From: Verpa conica
Taxonomy: Eukaryota > Ascomycota > Pezizomycetes > Pezizales > Morchellaceae
Reading direction: 5' to 3'
Assembly: GCA_033030425.1 (NCBI GenBank)
Contig: JAUFSD010000010.1
Location: forward strand, 62,001 to 126,000
Length of the DNA: 64,000 bases
Notes under the pieces: model-generated
What the model was told of the DNA's origin: nothing
What the model saw: the letters and a program-made list of their open reading frames with translations, nothing else
Databases searched by the model: none
Part shown: positions 9,217-20,666 of the stretch, piece by piece
How positions within the stretch are numbered: position 1 is the first letter of the stretch
How the letters are laid out: each line of letters begins with the position of its first letter
Position numbers and translations under genes: made by a program

Positions 9217-11297
9217 TATATATGTCTCAACTGAGTATATCTGGTGGCGAATCCCGCTAAAGGATTTCTCAAATATGTACAAGACTCTAGATGGGTTGAA
9301 GAGCCGCAAAGAATCCATACAGGTGCTCCAAATCAATGACTATAAATAGATTTAGAGACTTTGAATGGGGCCTCTTTTATGTAGGTAACGTGTGTTATTG
9401 TGGTAAGTTATTGGTTACTAGGGCCACCTTCTCTCGTAAGGTGGCTTCAAACGTTTTCTTTTATGACTGGCCGGTTGGTGGGTTCACTAAGCATAAATGC
9501 TCTATGGGCTAGTGCGGCGCATTTACGACGATGGAGAGTCCCAGATAGAGGTTATAAAAAACCTCAAATTACTACAAAACCTCCGAAAGATTTCGATACT
9601 TTACTGTTCCAGACTCTACAGTAATGCATCAAGCTGCTTCGTAGTGGATGGGCACGGGACTAGTTGTAGTCCTGCCACCTCAAGGGCCAGGTACTTCACA
9701 GTCAATTTTGCACATGCAACATGTAACATGAAATACAGTAATATAATCACTATATCGTGCCGGGGGGCACAAAAAACACTGATCTTTGCATATACTACCG
9801 TATAAACTGGTGAGACTCATAATGACGCTAAGAGGTTGAAATGAGAAGTGGAGTAGCTACTTATCTAGAAAAAGCAGTCCCTACCCCCAAGTTAGCAAAG
9901 AAAGGCGAGTGAAATCTCTTCCTTGGTGTAGCGAGTGGCAAAGACAGTGCTGCAGACCCATCCACAGTAAGATCATCTAGCCACACTTTGTTTGGACGTC
10001 TTAGCGCCATGATGAGTCTCGCCAGTTTATACGGTAGATGCAATAGTAATCTAGACCGCTCACTAATTTCAGGGTTTCTCAAATGGACTGCTACCCCGCT
10101 ATTTGTGACATAAATCAGCGACCTTGGAAATAAACAGCTAAGAACGATCCATCGACGCAGTATCTTAGAGGAGGCACTTTGTACACTTTGACAATTGTCT
10201 GGGCTATACAAACCCTTGGTAGCCTAGATGGGAGGTGCATTGAAACCCATGCCTCCAAGGAGAAATCTCTCCGAATACTCTGCTTGACCTCACTAGTACT
10301 ACATACATCAGTCCACGACGGTAGCTACTTCCTATCTCAACCAGAAATATAACCTTGGTCAAAAGCCTCCTGGCAGCTATTATTTATTAATCTACATCAT
10401 CGCACGTTGGTGGATCACCATAGCCTCTCATTTACATTATCCACCCACCCAAAGGTATGCCAATCGCTCAACAACCTCGTTATACCCCATGATTGACCTA
10501 CCGGAAGACGTCTTGAGAAAGCTCGCAAGCACATTCTGGAAACCACAAGGGCCCAGTAGTCTTGAAGAAAAGTATCGATCCCGCACACAAGCAGGATTTG
10601 GTGTAGACCAGATGCCCTCCACAAGCCATATTTCCCGCAACACGACAGGTACCATTGTTAACTGTTGCAAAGCCGGGGTATATAGTTTTAGTATTGATTT
10701 TGAGTTTGTTTACCTCATATCGGAGACGGGCGAGCGCACTAAGACCCATGTTAAGCCCCGGTTCAACGCCTAAAGGCCCAACAGGAAGGCGCTGGGGCAC
10801 ATATGACGCTACGGTGGAAGGCGTATCCGGGGACAAGCATGCCGAAGACAGTTAGATAATTAATGTTTTAGCGCTCAGCGCCCCAGTATTGAGTGTAGCT
10901 CTGACCTCATTTAGGATTACCCCCTCTATTTCACGTTTCCTTATAAGAACGAACAAAACTTATTATTTAGCTAGTAGATATAAATTGTGTGAAAGTTCTT
11001 TGTACATGCTTTTACAATAAAAGTTACACCAAATCCAACTAGCTAGTTTAAATTTCTATCTACGAAAAAACTTTTTCTACTTTATGCTACCATGAGAGTA
11101 AATGTATAGGTATGAGATTACCCACGTAAAATCCGGGGGACTTTTTCTGGGCCATTAGCCGACTTGGGTCTCTGCGAATGGACTGCCGCCCCTATACATT
11201 GATGATCCACCCTACAATTTATTAGTAAATGAAGATCATTCTCGCCTATTTCTCAGGCAGACACACGCACTCAATCACTTTATCCTAGAGCCTTGTA
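9217..11297. other. Intergenic sequence with decayed repeat copy at 9821-10050
   Basis: No convincing gene. The stretch 9821-10050 (starting near GCTAAGAGGTTGAAATG, including TAGCGAGTGGCAAAGACAGT and AGCCACACTTTGTTTGGACG) is homologous to 35407-35890 and partly to 37925-38120. Overlapping short frames at 10489-10836 exist on both strands but show no domain and no splice signals that extend them. Confidence 0.5.
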
Positions 11298-11567
11298 CTC
11301 GTAATCTCATAGTGTTTTCGGAGCCAGGCGCCCGGGACCGCCACCTATGTGAGGATGTACTCACTACCACAGCTTGAGTGAACAGTGATTTTCTTTCCTA
11401 TCACGATGCTAGATGTTACTCAACTACTGTTTTCATAGACCCTCTAAAGGAAATCAAGGGCAAATATAGGTAGTATGGTTGAGATATGGCCAATACTTTG
11501 TTGAGCTCGCCCCCCTAGTCGGTGGCTGCCCCGTAGCCTGGCTCCGAAAACACTATGAGATTACAAG
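11298..11567 (+). mobile_element. TA-flanked inverted-repeat element (270 bp)
   Basis: A 29-bp perfect inverted repeat starting GTAATCTCATAGTG (11301-11329 and 11536-11564) extends outward to CTCGTAATC.../...GATTACAAG with TA on both sides (11296-11297, 11568-11569). No coding capacity. TA target duplication suggests a Tc1/mariner-like MITE. Confidence 0.75.
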
Positions 11568-11578
11568 TACATACTTGT

Positions 11579-11666
11579 GTTGCCGAGGTCTGACTTGATG
11601 AGATCAGAAGTTAATGTATTGGTTTGCTGGTCATCTGATCAAGCCAGACCTCGGCGACATGGTACA
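11579..11666 (+). repeat. Hairpin with about 24-bp arms
   Basis: GTTGCCGAGGTCTGACTTGA pairs with TCAAGCCAGACCTCGGCGAC across a loop of about 40 bp. It sits 12 bp from the right end of the preceding inverted-repeat element and may be a separate fold-back insertion. Confidence 0.55.
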
Positions 11667-13151
11667 TGGGGACGAGATCGACAAGAACTGCAGACAGTAA
11701 TGGGATAAAGTTATTCGCTCACCGAACCCTGTCGCCCCTAGTGGTATCAGCTATGTGGTGGACGGTACTTCCGCGGGGAGCTCATTCATAGAAGCACACA
11801 GGCCTCTGTAGCGGAAGATGTTACCTGTTTAAGAGCGCAGGCTAAGTTTAAAGTTCGGCGTAACCCGCGCTCTAGTCACCTGAATTTTGAGGGGTTATCA
11901 AGCTCTTGAGCGCCTTTAGGCGTCTTTGGAATGATAAACCACCACTAGGCCCTGAAGGGGGATGATACGTGGAGGTAAAAAAAGACACCCTTTAGGCAAA
12001 GGAGAAAAATTCTAAATTTTGTTCACGTGAAAAAAAGGCTGAGAAAGTCGGACTTCGAGGTTTAAGCGCATTTAGAATATATCCCCCTAGATCTGATCAT
12101 AGGATGTGACCTGTTACAGTCTATGGCGAGAAGTGTCGAGGAACTAGGTCAGTGAGCAAGGGTCGTATACTTAAATGATAAATTCATTCATTCAAGGGTC
12201 GTATAACCACTAAAATCTCCCACAAGACCCCAACACCAGTCGAAACCTTAGGCCGGAGCACCATACTTCTTGGTCTCCGTTGCCGTAAACTCATAAGCCA
12301 TAGTGCTATAACAGAAAGAAAACCACTCCCCACTCAAACTATGGCGGCAGGTGCAAACTCAGGTCTCGTAGGTAAATGCCTGTCGCCAGACTTACTGTCA
12401 CACTCGAGTACGTGGTGCATTATGAATGCCTTTCCTTAAGAAGTGAGGCTTCTGCCAGAACCGAGTCATAGATGTATTTTCTAGGCGGCCTGATTACATT
12501 GCTATAGGCTTAGAGGTTAACTAAAAGTTTCCAACCTGACTATATCCGAGCGTATCCCTTAGATCGTCAATGGTCCCAAGCGGGACCAGTCTTTGCCACA
12601 ACCCCCTATCCCTCAGCCTTGCTACCCAACTACTAGCCGTATAACCCATTGAGTCTATAATGGTAATGGTTTAGGTTATGTAGTCTAAATTTTCTAGCAT
12701 AATTTCTATAATATCTAGAGGTGTTGTGGTTGGGGTATATCGTTGAAAGACCGGTCTCAAACGGTTGCGTGTGACGATTTAAGGGATAGCACCTGATTCA
12801 ATGAGATTTTGTTTACAAGTCGTGTATAGATTGTGAGATTCGGGCTTGTTCCGATTCAGGGCCTATATCATCACAAGGTGGTACCCAAATTCGACTTGGA
12901 TACCAGCTGGCCCATGAATTTACTATCAGAGAGGGATAAGCAATAGTACACCGAGTACTTTATAACTCCCAGATCTAGGGCTTGTGATATATGTAGGCGT
13001 AGTTTCACATGAAATCACATACGTAGTTGGAACCTCATATGTAGAGACCTCAAAGTTTCAAAACATTGCCACGACGATTGGAACGCATATACCAATAACT
13101 ACTATGTTACCTAGAGATAGAACTATTTATGGATAAGGTGCTGCCTGCAGC
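11667..13151. other. Gene-free stretch with a dispersed repeat at 12566-12745
   Basis: No ORF with support. Bases 12566-12745, beginning near a small hairpin (GGTCCCAAGCGGGACC) and containing TTTGCCACAA and TATAATATCTAGAGGTGTTG, are homologous to 46326-46496 in the same orientation. A (TCAT)n-like end at 12185-12196 may be a further retroposon tail. Confidence 0.5.
12566..12745 (+). repeat. Dispersed short repeat, copy 1
   Basis: About 175 bp alignable with 46326-46496: shared blocks include GCGGGACC.GTCTTTGCCACAA, CCCATTGAGT.TATAATGGT and TTCTATAATATCTAG.GGTGTTGTGGTTG. No clear terminal repeats or target duplication; it could be a SINE or an internal piece of a larger element. Confidence 0.6.
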
Positions 13152-13863
13152 CAGTGTGAAACACAAGGCCGAGGCGCCTCGGTGTCCCGCGTTGAGGTAT
13201 CGGCCTCGAGGGGGGAAAGGCCTGGGGGTTCATGAGACCGAGGTATGGTGCGCGCAGTCTTAATGTGCTAGACGAATGTGGATGTGGAACAGAGGCCACA
13301 CCAAGTTCCTGTCAAACTTGAACAATCTGGGTTATACGAAAAATGAAGAAAAACCCTACCAGCTCAGCCTCTTGGTCAATGGCTTGGGGTATTGTAAATA
13401 TATGATCCTAATGGAGATTTGATTCTAGTGCATTTATTCCTAATAGTTATATTATGAGTATTATTCATCATGTATTAAGTATTACAAGAAATTGGTCTAT
13501 ATTGTACTTTTTACAGTCAAAAATAAAGCTATATTCCGCAATAACCACACATCCACAATCCTAATGAAAGAATGTGGAGCTTTATTTGTGTTATACCAGG
13601 CCACATTTTTTCATCAGTCATTCGGCTCGCTGTGAGGACCGGAATATCGCCCCAAATGCTGCGACATATATAAGGCTACGCGCACCATACTTCAAGCCGC
13701 CCCCTATGCCCGCCTTGAGATGACTCGAGATAAATACTAAGAAGGTTCAAAAGACATTACAGACTCTAGTAGCAGCAAAATGGATCACCCTGGATATCAG
13801 TACTATAATCAAAAAATGGGAAGTGGAAGCAGAGACGGAAATTGGTTTTGGAGATGTGTCTTA

Positions 13864-14659
13864 TCCCATGGTCTGTAACCGGCTCGCACCACCTGTGGTG
13901 CGAATTTTTAGGCCAATGTAAATTTACTTTAAAAATATAAGGAAATTCTTAAAATAACAAAAAGACCCATAGAATTTATTTATAGACTTTATTTATAATA
14001 TATATTAGGTATTCATGGATCATTCATTATTTATAGTTAAGGGAATTGAGGATATTTGCGTTCCCAGATATTCACAATGTGTATATTTAGTCATAGCACA
14101 CTAAAAAGCTCTTTTTGTGTAGTTTTTTTGATACAGCAATATCAGGAGCTAGAGAAAAAATCTAAGCTTCTAGGAGTATCTTATTATGAGTATTAAGCTT
14201 CTCTGTGTAAAAGCCCAGTACCCCAATCTGAACTATCATAGATTTATTTTAATCTTTGTTATAGAGTTTGTTAATAGACTAAGAATTATAATGCTTAGTT
14301 TAGTGGCCTCTTTAAAGGGCGCCAACAATTGGAAAGAATAGGGCACTAGATGGAGATTAAAATAAGCTCTTATGGGGCATAATTGAATAAAATTTGAGGT
14401 ACTGGTTGTCTTTCTTGTAGATGGGTTGTTAATGGTAGATTGCTATTTTTAACCTAACTTCATGGGTAGATATTATAACTGAAAGAAATCGGAAAAAATC
14501 AGGAAAAAAATCAGGAGGTACCCATATGGGCAAAGAATATACTACTATGGAGGTAGGGGGGGTAGAGGGGGTCCCTGCTGGGTGGCTGGTTGTGATACTA
14601 ATTTTGCTCGAATTTTGCACCACTCATGGTGCGAAATCGCGTTGTTACAGACCATGGGA
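13864..14659 (+). mobile_element. Nested TA-flanked inverted-repeat element (796 bp)
   Basis: Terminal repeats TCCCATGGTCTGTAAC and GTTACAGACCATGGGA are perfect and flanked by TA (13862-13863, 14660-14661). A second inner palindromic motif, TCGCACCA...TGGTGCGA, follows each end. The interior is very AT-rich and codes for nothing recognisable. It sits wholly inside the hAT-like element 13152-14940 and is therefore the younger insertion. Confidence 0.8.
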
Positions 14660-14688
14660 TAGCTAGAATCATGATATTCTTTTATAGA

Positions 14689-14740
14689 ACTGATGAGTGA
14701 ATGAATTAATCATAAGTACATGGAGCCCAGTTTACAGAAC
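14689..14740 (-). mobile_element. LINE-type 3' tail, family 2, inverted
   Basis: The reverse complement reads GGGCTCCATGTACTTATGAT followed by TAATTCATTCACTCATC, the same tail as at 8790-8850 and 36690-36750. Only a short stretch is retained. Confidence 0.55.
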
Positions 14741-15275
14741 TAGCAAGGCTATTATTTATAAATTATTTAATAGTACTCAAATCTTATTACTAAAGATAGT
14801 TTTATATCTCAAGGCTGCTCAAGGTACCTCGGGGAAAATCTCCTAAAATCCAGGACGAGGCCAGTTCCAGAGATTTACAAAGCCGAGACACCTTGGGGCC
14901 ACCCACTGGCCCGCCTCGAGCGGCCTCGTGGACCATACTACCTGCAGCTCTCGTAAGCTTATAGCCGACCACCATACTTACAGCCTCTCCACTACAACAG
15001 CTACAATAGTTAATTAGTACATCTCACAGAACATGCGCAGCCCTAAAATTATTTACGAACTCAACCGCAAATCCTTAAACTAGAGACTCATTGAAAAACG
15101 GCTGCTACTCCGTAAAGTGAACCAGCCTCAAACACCTAGGCAGCGCACTACACGTTCTAGTCATGAAAACTATATATATAAGGATGTAAGATACATTGAA
15201 ATAGTACATTACTGCAAGTAAAAAGCTTTTCACCACTTCCTTTACTATCCACCTATTTAAAAAGGAACTACTTAA

Positions 15276-15897
15276 ATGGAGCCAATTTCCTTGGTATTAA
15301 GTATTTTCACACTTCATAGCGCTCTCACAGCTGTCTGTACAGCAGTCTCCGATATTCGGAAATATGGTACATCCGAATGCAATTCCCAGATTCAAATTCA
15401 GGCCCTCAAGAGCCACTTTATAAGTATGAGGGGAATTGTCAGTGATGAGTTAATATCGTCTTGTGTCGATATTATCATCTTGATTGAGGAAGCATTTGAA
15501 GAGATCGCCAGATTGCAAAAGCGGTACAGAATAGAGCATGTTCCCATAGCTGGACCACTCTCTCATACAACCGGCTTAACACTCGCCGTGAAAAAGAGGA
15601 AGAGAGTGCTGAAGGGTCACTCAAGGGCTACCCAGGGTCGAGTTCCGATATATACAAAGATTGCATGGGCTATTCACGGTAAAAAGGATCAAGAAATGCA
15701 AGCTGAAAAGCTTGAGAGGTTGATCAATCAATTAAGGTGAGTCATGATGTATTACTATTTTTGCGCTAACGTTACTAAGAGTAATTCATAGTCATCGGAT
15801 AGATTATTCAAGAGCAATAAAAAGGTCGGAGATTGATGATAGTGCTATAGTAGGACCTGAGAGAGAGGAGGAGGGTCTGGATTTATCTGGCGAATAA
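15276..15897 (+). CDS. Short HeLo-like domain protein, two exons
   Basis: Exon 1 is 15276-15736, exon 2 is 15792-15897, with a 55-nt intron (GTGAGT donor, CTAAC branch site at 15766-15770, CATAG acceptor); the product is 188 residues. It starts MEPISLVLSIFTLHSALTAV, a hydrophobic first helix, and continues with amphipathic helices to KIAWAIHGKKDQEMQAEKLE; this order (MEPxxL start, later IxWAIxxK..EKLxxLI block) resembles the HeLo domain of HET-S-type proteins. HeLo domains are helical bundles that can permeabilise membranes and act in fungal incompatibility cell death. No prion-forming tail is visible; the C terminus is a short acidic stretch. A TATATATATAAGG box lies near 15170. Read as a possible stand-alone or truncated HeLo protein; the family call is by pattern only. 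Confidence 0.7.
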
Positions 15898-16417
15898 TAT
15901 AATCAATGGCCAGTTAATATTCGGGATGAGTGTTTTCTGGAGTAGGTTGTACTACTAGGGATCTTAACAATAGAGAGGATTGGTGTATGTATGTAGAAGG
16001 GGTTTTTGTATTGGGGGGAGTCACTCAAAATACAGAATTTAAGCTAAATTCTATATACCTATGTATAGAGTTTAAGTAGTATTTTAATGGGCCCGGAGGC
16101 CAAGTACCTCAGGTCATCGGGCCTTCTAATAACCAATCCTAGGCAGAAATAGACGCCGGCCCAGCCCAAGTGGCCCAAGTAAGAACTAGTATTGCTCTTA
16201 TTGCCCTAGAGCCTTCCCCCAAAAAAAGACCACCCGATACCCTCTGGTGCTATCTACAAGGCAAGCTCTATCAAACCATAGAAATGAATCAAATTTTTCG
16301 CAGGTAGATACTAAGTAAAAGAGTATTTTAGGGTGTTATAAAAAGGACATTAAGGGAAATTGGATGCTTTACCTAACAATTTACCCAACAAAATAACCTA
16401 CACATTTCCCAAGTATT
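15898..16417. other. Gene-free spacer
   Basis: AT-rich sequence downstream of the HeLo-like gene. Nothing coding or repetitive was identified between the stop and the MITE at 16418. Confidence 0.5.
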
Positions 16418-16569
16418 CAGAGGTTTAAATGGGCCGGCCCGGGCTCAAAACTAGGGTGACCCGGCCTGGCCCAATAATTGATTTAGTATGGTGATTGCTG
16501 GCCCGGGCCACATAAAAGATGGCTAGGCCGGCCCGAATTAATTAATAGGCCGGTCCATTTAAACCTCTA
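16418..16569 (+). mobile_element. hAT-like MITE, family 2 (CAGAGGTTTAAATGGGCC), copy 1
   Basis: A 152-bp fold-back element with ends CAGAGGTTTAAATGGGCCGG and a near-perfect inverse (right end ...CCATTTAAACCTCTA). It is flanked by a perfect 8-bp duplication CAAGTATT (16410-16417, 16570-16577). No ORF; a palindromic GGCCCGGGCC core recurs inside. Confidence 0.9.
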
Positions 16570-16700
16570 CAAGTATTTACTATACTAAAATAAAACCCAG
16601 TCCACTGGGAGTTGAACCTCTGTAGCTCAGTGCTATTCAGACCACTTATCATATAGACCATTTGTTGATATCTTCTGGCTTGATTCTTTGTCTATATTAC

Positions 16701-17210
16701 CAGTGTTGTCAGTCGGGCAGTCCGTCCGTTCTGAGCCTAGGACCGGACGGGACCATGAGCTATAGGGCGTCCGGTCATGGCTGGCGAGATGCCTAGGGAG
16801 TATGAGGCTAAGACTATTGACTATAGTTACCTGTAGGGGACTACAGCAGGCGTCGACTGTGGGGGGCTGCAGGGCAGCGTTGGGAAATGCGGAAAATAAT
16901 ATATTAATGAAATGAAAAAGATATGTGAACATTTTAAGAGGTACAGTTACCTTCACCCGGCCCCTCCAGGGCCACTCAGGGCCCTCCATAGAGTAAAAAT
17001 ACCCCACTAAGTCCATCGGGCCCTGTAGGGGATACTCAAAATACCTCAGGCCTCGTAGATCCCTACAGGGCCCTCCAGTCTTTGTATAAACTCGCAGTCC
17101 CTAAATTTCCTGGCCCTGGACCGGCTTTCCCTCATAGTCCGTCCGGTCCCCACGATCCAGTAGGCCCCGCCAGGGGCCCTGCAGTCCGACCCGGACGACT
17201 GACAACACTG
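16701..17210 (+). mobile_element. Non-autonomous hAT-like element, family 1, copy 2
   Basis: Perfect 15-bp terminal repeats CAGTGTTGTCAGTCG / CGACTGACAACACTG enclose 510 bp closely matching 6626-7162. Flanks TATATTAC (16693-16700) and TTTATTAC (17211-17218) form an 8-bp duplication with one mismatch. Minus-strand frames through it are chance. Confidence 0.9.
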
Positions 17211-17224
17211 TTTATTACCTCAGA

Positions 17225-17370
17225 AAATAGTAGGTAAAAGGGTAGGGAAATGGGTAGGGAAAAGAGTAAAGGAGCGGAAAAGCTAGGGAAAGGGTAGGGG
17301 AAAGGGTAGGGAAAAGAGTAAGGGAGCGGAAAGGCTAGAGAAAGGGTAGGGAAAAGAATAAGTAAAGGCA
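17225..17370 (+). repeat. Imperfect purine-rich tandem repeat
   Basis: Units built from GGGTAGGGAAAAGAGTAA and GGAGCGGAAAGGCTAG repeat about three times. Low-complexity; no coding role. Confidence 0.7.
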
Positions 17371-18410
17371 GTGGAAATGGTAACTCTTAGTAAATGAATC
17401 ATAAAATGCTTCAGGTGATGCATTTCCCACAAGCCTTGCAAGTAGATGTGTAGTTTATTGTCTTTTCCCAAGTTATTTGTATGACTTAATGTGTACTTGA
17501 TACATATACATGGCCTATTAGAGAAGCCCCTTCTAAAAATCTTCAATGCTGGCCCAATTAAATATGTAGTCCGAGAAAATGTTTCCTATGGCCCAGCCCA
17601 GCTCAACTTACAAAAGTGCTCTTTCAGCCCGGGAAAGCCCAAATATAGGTCGAACCACTGGAAGGCCTGCCGGCCCTGCAATGATCTTGACAACAAATAA
17701 ATGTAGTCGCCTACAATCTTCGGTACCTTATCATTCCGCTCTACAGGTACCCATAGGTTCTCGCAGATGATAGCCCTAGTTGAAGTTGCATAGATCGGGT
17801 TCACCATACATGCATACACACTTCTCTTCTTCCTTCCTTGCATAAATATCAATCAAAACACGTGATGGACTCTATTATATCATATGAATGAGAAGCCAAC
17901 CCCACTGTTGTATCTTACTATAACAAACACCAAGAGTTCTACAGGTTCTGTTTCTTATAGTAGACCCCCCAGATAAATCTGGGAAGGGACTTATTGGTTC
18001 AACACAATTGTCATACGGACAGAGAAACATGAGAAGTACGTTGCTCTCATAGTACGTAGAAGCGCCCGTTGAGGAAAGAGCACTATATGATATTCCAAAG
18101 TAAGTCTGTCGTGCCGACGCATATGTGAGTCTTTCAATATTTTACCTTCCCCGTTGACCTGGCTGCGGTTCTGATAATGCATGTTTTGTGTAATACCATT
18201 ACCAACTCTAGGAAGAGCTGTATATCCTTTGACATGTAATCTCACCGACTTCATGTAACTCTTAATGTATGACCAATAAAGTTATGAAGGTACTAGAGTA
18301 GGGAATATAATCCGCATACTTCGCTAAGCTGAGTAGTGTAATGCTTGGAACATCTACGTTACCAATTATGATACCCACATATACAAGGTGATGAAGAATA
18401 TGAAATAGTA
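17371..18410. other. Gene-free spacer
   Basis: Short frames only (fewer than 90 codons, no domains). No repeat could be matched elsewhere in the window. Confidence 0.4.
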
Positions 18411-19036
18411 CGGCAGACTGCAGCGACCACTCCGCCATAACTACGAAAGTGGAAAGCCAAAATCCTCCCCCCACCAAAATTTCCTCCAAAATTAGTAAAC
18501 TAATAAATACATTTAAATTACCTTATGCTCTTAATAAATAAATACACATTCTCTTACCTATAGTGCCCTAGCAAACAAGTGGAAGAGGGGTGGAAGCGAG
18601 GTTTTAGGATATATAGAGCTAGAGACCCTTGCCCTGAGAGGCAATTGAGATATTGTGGGTGTAGAGATCTCTAATAAATTTGTTCACAAACCCCCCCCCC
18701 AAAAAAAAAAAAGATTTTTTTAAAAGAATTTATATGCCTAACTAGTGTATCCCTATTGGTCTGTAAAGTCTCTGGGCATTTGTAATTCCTCTAATTCAAG
18801 CCTGAGGTGTCCCAATTGGGCAACAAGGTAGGACTTTACCCAAAAAGCTCGCTTCCACCCCTCTTCCACCTACTTCAGAAGGTGCTATAGCTAAGAGGAA
18901 GTATATTTACTTATCAAGAGCACAAGATAATTTTAATATACCTATTGGCTAATTGACTTTGAGTGATATTTTTGTGGGGGGGGATTCTGGCCTTTCGCTT
19001 TCGCAATTATGGCGGAGTAGTCGCTGCACTCCGCCG
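18411..19036 (+). mobile_element. TA-flanked element with very long (about 190 bp) inverted repeats
   Basis: Ends CGGCAGACTGCAGCGACCAC and, inverted, CGGCGGAGTGCAGCGACTAC, flanked by TA (18409-18410, 19037-19038). The arms stay alignable inward as far as GTGGAAGAGGGGTGGAAGCG (18582-18601) and its inverse at 18848-18868, leaving a centre of about 245 bp. The centre holds a C10/A12 run. No transposase is encoded. Pogo/Tc1-type MITE inferred from the TA. Confidence 0.8.
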
Positions 19037-19151
19037 TAGATCCTATAGTGACTTAAGCTCCATAAACGCATAACTTTAATTGCCCAACGCCTGGGGATTA
19101 TTTCTTGTCACGGATAACGTACTAGCTAGTACAAGACCTCCCGGCAGAGCG

Positions 19152-19223
19152 ATGCGGGACGTGGGACGTGGGACGTGGGACGTGGGACGTGGGACGTGCG
19201 ATGTGCGATGTGCGATGTGCGAC
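19152..19223 (+). repeat. 7-bp microsatellite
   Basis: About six GGGACGT units followed by GCGATGT units. It lies 80 bp beyond the 3' end of the JmjC gene on the other strand. Confidence 0.9.
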
Positions 19224-19299
19224 TATAATCAGCTGGGCAGATGCTAGCTTCCAGTTGGGCCTAAAACCAAATACGCCAGTAATTCTCTATATCAATGCT

Positions 19300-20666
19300 C
19301 TAATGTGACTTCTTAACATGAACTACGCTTAAAGAAGACCCACACAGACAAAACTTGGGCTCCTCCGTGTCAATCTCACCAACTGCAAGGGAAGTAAGCA
19401 GGGCCTTGACCTGCTCGGGCCATTTTGCAAGTTTAGTCAGTCTACCTATAATAGCCTTATCGTACAAGCGAAGAAGACACTCGGCCCCTTTCCGGCTAGC
19501 AGTCATGCTTCCATCATTAAGGGCATCTTGGATGGATTCTGCAAACACGCCGACTGATGAAGCAAAGTCCTTATCATGCTTATTGGAGATAGCTTCATCC
19601 ACCACTGCCTGAGCAAATTCATCCATACTGTCCGGTGTTGTAAAGTTGCTCCCTACTAGAAGACCGCTGCTGATTGTATAGACGCAATGAATCCACCCTG
19701 CGGGGATGTAAAGTCCCCACCCACGTTCTGTAATAGCAATTCTGCCACCTTCTAACTGGCCAATCCCGCTGTATCGCTCGCCGTCTGGTCGTCGGGAAAC
19801 ATTATGATAGGCAGCCCTATTGTGCTGTGTTGGAGGGAAAAGTGCCCATACTTTTCTCCCTCTGTCCGCGATATCCTCCAATGGAACTGACACTGTCGCC
19901 ATACCACGGTCTATAAATTGTTAGGGGATTCTAAATTGTTTAGCAACTTTGATGTACGTACCAATATGGAAATCAACGAATGTATGTCTAGGTGTAGCAT
20001 TAACGGTACCGTGCGCAAGGAGTGTGACCAGCCGGTTTTCTTTTATAACGCGTGGTATGATGAATGACTCCTTAAGACATTTTGGAGGCGGTATGTTGAT
20101 TGCATAGACAACGTCGTGGGGTGGGTAGTCTATGAACATTTGTATACCAAGCTTTGGCCAACCAAATGATTCCCCAGCTATATGGATATCACCCTAAGAA
20201 AGACGGAAATTAGAACAACAGCTTATTACTCACGATAACAAAGGTATACGGCGTACAATAAACATACATTTGTCCGCCTTGGTCTCAACACCCCCTCGTA
20301 CACCTCCCCCAAATGTACGTCTCTCGATTGACCCTGCCAGAACTCTAGCTCCGGAATTCTAAACGGCTCAGCCCATGAGTCCCATCCCCCAACGGCTCGG
20401 TATTCTGGATGACAAAATATCTCATGAAATACACCTCGTACAAGATACGAACACTGTTCTTCATGGTTATCCTGTTGGAGGATTTGAGCGTTACATCCAT
20501 AGTACCAGTACTTGCACCGGTTTCGGACTGGAGGTATCGGCCTTGGTTTCGGATCGGTAGTTAGGGGGTGAACATGTGCAGCTGAAGGAGAATCATGTTT
20601 TTGCTTTCCATGAGACCTGTTATATCGTTGTCGGCGTTTTCGGAGCGTGCTCCGAGAGGGTGTCAT
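19300..20666 (-). CDS. JmjC-domain protein with N-terminal C2HC motif, three exons, one frameshift
   Basis: Exons 20666-20234, 20193-19962 and 19910-19300; introns of 40 nt (GTGAGT...CTTAG) and 51 nt (GTACGT...TATAG). The N terminus is basic with a C-x6-C-x9-H-x3-C cluster (residues 51-72) that may bind zinc. The JmjC core follows: GDIHIAGESFGWP, IDYPPHDVVYAINIP, HGTVNATPRHTFVDFHID, GRKVWALFPPT, ERGWGLYIPAGWIHCVYT. The iron ligands would be H and D of HID (the Asp codon is made by the second splice) and the H of WIH. JmjC proteins are 2-oxoglutarate oxygenases, often histone demethylases; the substrate here is unknown. One extra base at about 20279-20280 breaks the frame between EGVLRP and GQMYVY, so the copy is either a fresh pseudogene or carries a sequence error. 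Without it the product is about 424 residues. Confidence 0.8.

Larger units (their letters stand above)
13152..14940 (+). mobile_element. hAT-like element, family 4 (CCTCG/GAGG-rich), interrupted by a second element
   Basis: It is flanked by a perfect 8-bp duplication CCTGCAGC (13144-13151 and 14941-14948). Ends are CAGTGTGAAACACAAGGCCG and, reversed, TAGTATGGTCCACGAGGCCG. The subterminal zones are packed with GAGG/CCTCG motifs. The element is 1,789 bp, of which 796 bp are a nested TA-flanked insertion at 13864-14659. A related, shorter copy lies at 29678-30185. No transposase ORF. Confidence 0.75.

Noticed and set aside
10489..10855. Overlapping plus and minus frames of 60-112 codons, one starting MIDLPEDVLRKLASTFW
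   Set aside because: Both strands open over the same bases, no splice-linked continuation and no domain beyond a vague F-box-like start.
16608..16665. tRNA-like stretch (GGTTCAACTCCC-type B-box on the minus strand)
   Set aside because: T-arm and acceptor stems do not pair and no proper A-box/anticodon arm can be drawn; at best a decayed tRNA-derived relic.
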